Assembly: GCA_003522805.1 (NCBI GenBank)
Contig: DPIB01000081.1
Span: 1 to 8,889, forward strand
Length of the DNA: 8,889 nt
Reading direction: 5' to 3'
From: Fervidobacterium sp.
GTDB lineage: Bacteria; Thermotogota; Thermotogae; Thermotogales; Fervidobacteriaceae
This document shows positions 5,140 through 8,889 of this stretch, piece by piece. Every line of letters begins with the position of its first letter. Within the stretch, counting starts at the first letter, position 1. The position numbers were made by a program, and so were the translations under genes. The notes beneath the pieces are model-generated. The model made no database searches, had not been told where the DNA came from, and saw only the letters and a list, made by a program, of their open reading frames with translations.

Positions 5140-7249
5140 CTTGTTTCCCCCTTTCGATTGTTTCTGTTGATTGATCAGTCTGGTTCTTTCCCTTTCGACC
5201 TGACATTAACATAAGTGGTAACATTGTGAGCGTGAGCAAAGTTGCTGTGGCTATGCCCAAGGAAACAAGTATAGCCACCCTCTTAAATAAGACAAGTTCA
5301 CCACCTATTAACAATGTTAGAAATCCGCCAATTATTCCAAATGCGTTACCAATTATCGAAGGACCTACATTCTTTACTGTAAGAAATATGTCTTTTGTCC
5401 TGCCGTAATTATGCCCTATATGTATTGAATAATCTATCGCAAGCCCTATTATTATACTTGAAGTTATGGCAGTCGAAATCTCGAGCTTCATGCCAAATAG
5501 TGACATATACACGAAGTTCAGCACTGTAGCAATTATCACAGGACTAGTTAACTTTAATGCCTCTAACAAATTTCTAAATACGATCCATATGGTTAAGAAC
5601 ACTATTAAGAGTGCAGTGAAAAGGCTTTGAAGTTGATTCTCCAAGATGGTGTCATTCACTGCCTTCCAAATGAATGGTACACCTGCCAAGAAATATTCGT
5701 AAGGTAATCCATCCAGTGATTTTTCAATTAGTTTCGTGACTTCGTCGAGGTTCTCACTCCCAGATTTTGTGAGATTGACTGCAAGCCTTATCGTTTTAGC
5801 ATCAGATATGTAGTACTTAAGCATGGGTTGACTTCTCGATGCCAAAATGAGTGCAGTAACTGGAAGATCAGTTGGAAAATCTACATTCGTTATATATTCG
5901 GAATTTGAAAGGTCCGAGATTATCTTCTCAATGTTTGTATTATCGCCAGGTAAGAATATTCCCAAGGGCTTTTCGAGTACTATGTATATACTATCACGTA
6001 GTTCAAACTTTTCTTCAAGGAGTTTGTACCCGACATTTATATCAGATTTTTTTGAAAAGTAGTCTGTGCTTGTAAGCCCAACTTTGATTCTTGAAATCAA
6101 AAATGGTGAAAGAATCAGAGCAAATACAACTATGGCAACTATTACCCAGGTAGCCTTTGTGCCTACGAAATGCATGCCGAAGTCTCGTGGTTTCTTCTTC
6201 GAGTTCTTACTTGCTCTTTTCAGAAGTTCATCCCCAACCGTTAAGGTTAGGATAAAATCAAACAACAATCCGATAGAAACGAGAAAGCCAAATTCTCTGA
6301 ATGCAGGAATTGCAACAAATATGAATGATCCGAACCCAACAGCAGTTGTTAGCATGGATAGAAAAATAGGTTTGGAGATACTTTTTTTTGCACTTTCATC
6401 CCTGAAGATTGCATTGTAGTAATGCAACGGATAGGCTGAACCTATAATTATGAGAAAAGATGGTATCATTGCGGTGAGCATATTCAGTATTCCATTGAAG
6501 AGAAAGAGTACCGCAAAAGTGAATAGTGACGAAAGTATCGGTATGAAAAGAGATACAACTGCAGCCCATACACTCCGAGTTTGGTAGTAAAATATGGCAA
6601 GTATCACTAAGAACATCACCGATGGGTAGAAGAACATGGAACGTTGTAATTCATCGAAGAGTTTGTTATTTACGGAAGCTTCTGAGATTACGATTACGGG
6701 GTCATCTTTCAAATTGTTCGTTATCTTCCTTACGATAGCCTCAACTTCGCTTTCATCCTGTGCGTCCGTATTCAAAACAGTTAGAAGCATAGCATACTTC
6801 TTGTCATTCGAGACGAAGCTCTTCAGACTTGGTGGCAAGTTCTCAAAATCCACGGCATCATTATTAACATACATGCTTGCACCAGGATAATTCAAAACCG
6901 ATATCACCATTTTTACGTTATCCATCTTTTCGATCTTTTCTTGTATGGTTCTGATTGAAGATAGTGCGCCAGGGGTATCAAGTGGTACATTAGACTCGTA
7001 GATTATGCTGATATTCGTCGAGTCACCGAATTTCGATTCCATTTTAATTTCGTTCTGAAGCGCCGGGTTATCTATCTCCGTCATCGGTTTTCCTGCTTTA
7101 TATCCGGGCAAAAACGTCTCTATTCGAGTCTCTATTTTAGCATTTCCGACTATTATGACTAGTGATAAAATCAAGAGTAGTAAAGATATTATTGTAAATT
7201 TGTAATTGTACACTTTATCGAAAAATCTAGCGATTGAGTTCCTTGCCAT
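5132..7249 (-). CDS. RND-superfamily (HAE3/MMPL-type) transporter
   Basis: This is a 705-residue membrane protein with two similar halves. Each half has one membrane segment (about 18-34 and 366-385), a large extracytoplasmic loop (about 35-204 and 386-539) and a group of five segments. The second half contains GLAIDYSIH (D606, Y607), the proton-relay-like motif of RND transporters. The matching place in the first half reads GSAYPLHYY and lacks the Asp. About 700 residues with this pattern fits the HAE3/MMPL branch, which includes hopanoid and lipid exporters, better than the roughly 1000-residue drug pumps. No periplasmic adaptor or outer-membrane partner is in the window. The start is ATG 7249, six bases after GGGAGGAGAG (7265-7256). 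A TTG six codons upstream would overlap that ribosome-binding site and is rejected. The gene sits 50 bases after the SDR gene and overlaps nadE. The substrate is unknown; a hydrophobic molecule is inferred. Confidence 0.9.
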   Translation of the reverse strand: MARNSIARFFDKVYNYKFTIISLLLLILSLVIIVGNAKIETRIETFLPGYKAGKPMTEIDNPALQNEIKMESKFGDSTNISIIYESNVPLDTPGALSSIRTIQEKIEKMDNVKMVISVLNYPGASMYVNNDAVDFENLPPSLKSFVSNDKKYAMLLTVLNTDAQDESEVEAIVRKITNNLKDDPVIVISEASVNNKLFDELQRSMFFYPSVMFLVILAIFYYQTRSVWAAVVSLFIPILSSLFTFAVLFLFNGILNMLTAMIPSFLIIIGSAYPLHYYNAIFRDESAKKSISKPIFLSMLTTAVGFGSFIFVAIPAFREFGFLVSIGLLFDFILTLTVGDELLKRASKNSKKKPRDFGMHFVGTKATWVIVAIVVFALILSPFLISRIKVGLTSTDYFSKKSDINVGYKLLEEKFELRDSIYIVLEKPLGIFLPGDNTNIEKIISDLSNSEYITNVDFPTDLPVTALILASRSQPMLKYYISDAKTIRLAVNLTKSGSENLDEVTKLIEKSLDGLPYEYFLAGVPFIWKAVNDTILENQLQSLFTALLIVFLTIWIVFRNLLEALKLTSPVIIATVLNFVYMSLFGMKLEISTAITSSIIIGLAIDYSIHIGHNYGRTKDIFLTVKNVGPSIIGNAFGIIGGFLTLLIGGELVLFKRVAILVSLGIATATLLTLTMLPLMLMSGRKGKNQTDQSTETIERGKQDA

Positions 7250-7299
7250 GGTAATCTCTCCTCCCAAATTTATATGGCTTTGAGTGTCTTATTCATGTT

Positions 7300-8052
7300 T
7301 CAGATGTACAACATCTTTCTAGTCATTCCACCATCGACTACAAAGTATTGACCAGTTATAAAGCCACTCTTTTCATCATCTACCAAGAAGGCTACCAAAC
7401 TAGTTATATCATCTATCGTCCCCGCCCTTCCTGTTAGATGTTGTTTATGGTCTTGTTTTGTAACTTCTTCATTTTCATGGAGTATCCATCCAGGGCAGAT
7501 GGCGTTTACTCGTACGTTCGGGCCCAACGAATTTGCAAGTGCATGCGTGAGCCCTAAGATTCCAGCTTTTGAAGAACTGTATGCTTCATTGCCTGGTTCG
7601 GACATCAATGCCCTCGTAGATGAAATGTTTACTATCGCACCTTTTCCAGGATTTTCCAACATAAGTGGGATACCAAATCTTGTCATCAAAAAACATCCTG
7701 TTAAATTCACATCGATTGCCCTTTTCCATTCTCCAACACTGAGATCCAAGAAATTCTTGAATTGCCCTATAGCTGCGTTGTTTACAATAGCATCCAATCT
7801 ACCGAATCGCTCTTTCAGAAGCACGTAAAATTCTGCCACAGCATACTCGTCTGAGACATCTCCTGTATATAAAAAGATGTTCACATTTTCTCTTTCTGGG
7901 AAATCATCCAGTGATTTCTTGTCACGATCCATTATTCCAACCTGCCATCCGTCTTTCAAAAAACTCAAGGCTATACCCTTGCCTATATTGTTTGCACCGC
8001 CACTGACAACGATAACTTTTCTTCCATGTCTTTCATACAGCTTTTCTGACAT
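7300..8052 (-). CDS. Short-chain dehydrogenase/reductase (classical SDR), NAD-type
   Basis: The 250-residue cytoplasmic oxidoreductase has a Rossmann fold. The cofactor loop is SGGANNIG (17-24), a variant of TGxxxGIG with Asn in place of the middle Gly. D42 at the end of the second strand (GIMDRD) favours NAD(H) over NADP(H). NNAA is at 91-94, the structural Asn is N116 (DVNLTG), and the catalytic set is S144 or S145, Y158 and K162 (YSSSK). CPGWI (186-190) and a C-terminal FVVDGGM close the fold. The start is ATG 8052, preceded by GGGGTGAG (8065-8058). It is the first gene of the likely SDR-RND-nadE operon and is divergent from the PEBP gene. The family is certain; the substrate is not (a sugar, polyol, ketoacyl or other alcohol/ketone). 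Confidence 0.95.
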   Translation of the reverse strand: MSEKLYERHGRKVIVVSGGANNIGKGIALSFLKDGWQVGIMDRDKKSLDDFPERENVNIFLYTGDVSDEYAVAEFYVLLKERFGRLDAIVNNAAIGQFKNFLDLSVGEWKRAIDVNLTGCFLMTRFGIPLMLENPGKGAIVNISSTRALMSEPGNEAYSSSKAGILGLTHALANSLGPNVRVNAICPGWILHENEEVTKQDHKQHLTGRAGTIDDITSLVAFLVDDEKSGFITGQYFVVDGGMTRKMLYI

Positions 8053-8091
8053 AGACTCTCACCCCAAATCACTATTGATATTTCTACATAA

Positions 8092-8113
8092 ATTATACCA
8101 CTGGTGCTATAAT
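8092..8113. promoter_or_regulatory. Divergent promoter pair within a 22-base near-perfect dyad
   Basis: Ten-base arms ATTATACCAC (8092-8101) and GTGCTATAAT (8104-8113) are inverted with one mismatch around TG. The plus arm ends in TATAAT (8108-8113), correctly placed for the PEBP gene. The minus arm ends in TATAAT (8097-8092), placed for the SDR operon. The -35 positions at 17 bases are weak on both sides (TACATA and CAATAC). Each would lie beyond the other promoter's -10, so the two polymerase footprints overlap. A dimeric regulator bound here would touch both promoters. Confidence 0.65.
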
Positions 8114-8182
8114 AGTATTGTCACCTTCACTATATCTCAGTATATCATAGATTTAGATTTCACGGATTTTGGGGGTGGTATC

Positions 8183-8800
8183 ATGTTCAAAAAAGGAAGA
8201 ACTAGTAAGCATTTTTCAATCTCTATCAGAACCTTAGGGCTTGGGATATGTATTTTAACTCTGATAGTAGCTTTATTTCTTTTCTCGTCAGCAACTTCCT
8301 CAAGTACGGCGAAGGAGGTGAATAAGGTGGACAACTTGAACGTGACAAGTTCGTTTAAGAATGGGGAGTTCATACCCAAGAAGTATGCTTGTGAAGGAGA
8401 GGATATCAATCCAGAAATTATTGTGACAAGCATTCCTGCAAATGCCAAAACAATTGCCATCATATGCGATGACCCAGATGCGCCAGTTGGTACCTTTGTT
8501 CATTGGGTAGTGTGGAATATACCAGTTAATGGTACAAAAGTTGTTGTGACTGAAAACTTGAAGAAGGTAGATAAATTAGCAGATGGTACAAGGCAAGGAT
8601 ACAACGATTTTGGCAAAGTGGGATACAATGGTCCATGCCCTCCTAAGGGACATGGTGTACATCATTATCATTTCAAAGTCTATGCCTTAGATACTACTTT
8701 GGATATCAAAGGGAATGTGAAGAAGGCAGATCTTGAAAAGGCAATGAAAGGACACATACTAATTCAGGGAGAACTTGTTGGATTGTACGAGAGGAAATAA
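8183..8800 (+). CDS. YbhB/YbcL-family PEBP (Raf-kinase-inhibitor-like) protein with N-terminal anchor or signal
   Basis: The protein has 205 residues. The PEBP domain spans about 50-205 and shows both signature blocks: CDDPDAPVGTFVHWVVWNIP (about 95-114), and GPCPP followed by HHYHFKVYALD in the C-terminal half. These line the small anion-binding pocket of the family; no enzyme activity is established for bacterial members. A hydrophobic stretch at about 18-34 after a basic N-terminus, then a Ser/Thr-rich linker with a possible cleavage at STA-KE (41-45), suggests export or membrane anchoring as in YbcL. No lipobox is seen. ATG 8183 follows GGGGGTGG (8171-8178). The open frame upstream to 7877 lacks a start signal and lies over the SDR gene, so it is rejected. 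A second in-frame start, GTG 8327, has a near-perfect ribosome-binding site and would give 157 residues, the size of cytosolic YbhB. Confidence 0.92.
   Translation: MFKKGRTSKHFSISIRTLGLGICILTLIVALFLFSSATSSSTAKEVNKVDNLNVTSSFKNGEFIPKKYACEGEDINPEIIVTSIPANAKTIAIICDDPDAPVGTFVHWVVWNIPVNGTKVVVTENLKKVDKLADGTRQGYNDFGKVGYNGPCPPKGHGVHHYHFKVYALDTTLDIKGNVKKADLEKAMKGHILIQGELVGLYERK
8312..8329 (+). promoter_or_regulatory. Internal ribosome-binding site and GTG start within the PEBP gene
   Basis: AAGGAGGTGA (8312-8321) is fully complementary to the usual 16S anti-Shine-Dalgarno tail. Five bases later comes GTG (8327-8329), in frame as codon 49. It lies just after the hydrophobic anchor and Ser/Thr linker and just before the conserved domain. 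It is a better ribosome site than the one at 8171-8178. The site is seen; its use is inferred. Confidence 0.6.
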
Positions 8801-8829
8801 TAGAGAAACAGCAAGCAACTGGAATTTAA

Positions 8830-8889
8830 ACCATCCCACCACCTATAGAGGTGGGGGATTTCGAAAGAAGTTTGGTCAAACGACCCTTA
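8830..8889 (+). mobile_element. Possible left end of an IS200/IS605-type element (continues off right edge)
   Basis: TTTAA at 8825-8829 is directly followed by a subterminal hairpin with a bulged base. IS605-type elements insert 3' of such a short sequence, and Y1 transposases recognise bulged end hairpins (established). Two more small dyads follow: GTTTG-gt-CAAAC (8870-8881) and the TTTCGAAA palindrome (8859-8866). No transposase or tnpB coding sequence is within the window, so this could be a solo end, a small non-autonomous copy or only a terminator. Confidence 0.35.
8833..8859 (+). terminator. Bulged 11-bp hairpin after the PEBP gene (weak terminator or IS-end hairpin)
   Basis: ATCCC (8833-8837) and CCACCT (8839-8844), with A8838 bulged, pair with AGGTGG (8849-8854) and GGGAT (8855-8859) around an ATAG loop. 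It lies 33 bases after the PEBP stop. The stem is GC-rich, but only TTT follows, so it is a poor intrinsic terminator by the usual T-run rule. The bulged stem is also the type seen at IS200/IS605 ends. Confidence 0.45.

Noticed and set aside
7250..7267. TTG 7267 as start of the RND transporter
   Set aside because: The TTG overlaps the GGGAGGAGAG ribosome site that clearly serves ATG 7249.
7877..8182. Upstream extension of the PEBP frame by 102 residues
   Set aside because: It overlaps the SDR gene on the other strand, covers the divergent promoter region and has no ribosome-binding site. ATG 8183 with GGGGGTGG upstream fits the family far better.

Overview
The window is bacterial, AT-rich and densely packed. 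It most resembles a member of the Thermotogota, perhaps the Fervidobacterium/Kosmotoga side. This is inferred from gene content: a stand-alone methionine-synthase activation domain like that of Thermotoga, a glutamine-dependent NAD synthetase, a small YkgJ-type Cys-cluster protein and an archaeal-type ATPase. AGA/AGG/ATA codons and strong GGAGGTG ribosome-binding sites agree. No rRNA or marker gene fixes the genus.

Layout, left to right. (1) Positions 1-887, minus: the N-terminal 295 residues of an archaeal-ATPase-family (PF01637-type) P-loop protein that runs off the left edge. (2) Positions 888-1241: a 354-base intergenic region. It holds a GC-rich tandem pair of inverted repeats against the ATPase -10 box and a near-consensus promoter for the next gene. 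(3) Positions 1242-2210, plus: a CDF-family zinc/cation exporter with a His-rich N-terminus. (4) Positions 2241-2801, minus: a free-standing MetH activation-domain protein. It is divergent from (5) 2902-3372, plus, a YkgJ-like Cys-cluster protein. (6) Positions 8052 down to 3388, minus: a likely three-gene operon of SDR oxidoreductase, HAE3/MMPL-type RND transporter and nadE, the last two overlapping by 8 bases. (7) Positions 8183-8800, plus: a YbhB/YbcL-type PEBP protein divergent from the operon. (8) The right end carries an 11-bp hairpin with a bulged A directly after TTTAA. It is either a weak terminator or the left end of an IS200/IS605-type element.

The genes are mostly housekeeping: metal export, cobalamin enzyme reactivation, the last step of NAD synthesis and probable export of a hydrophobic substrate. 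I see no obvious defence or other undescribed multi-gene system. The more unusual signals are regulatory: two divergent intergenic regions where opposing -10 boxes form the arms of an inverted repeat, the GC-rich paired palindromes ahead of the ATPase gene, and a near-perfect internal ribosome-binding site just after the membrane anchor of the PEBP gene. The last could give an anchored and a cytosolic form from one gene.
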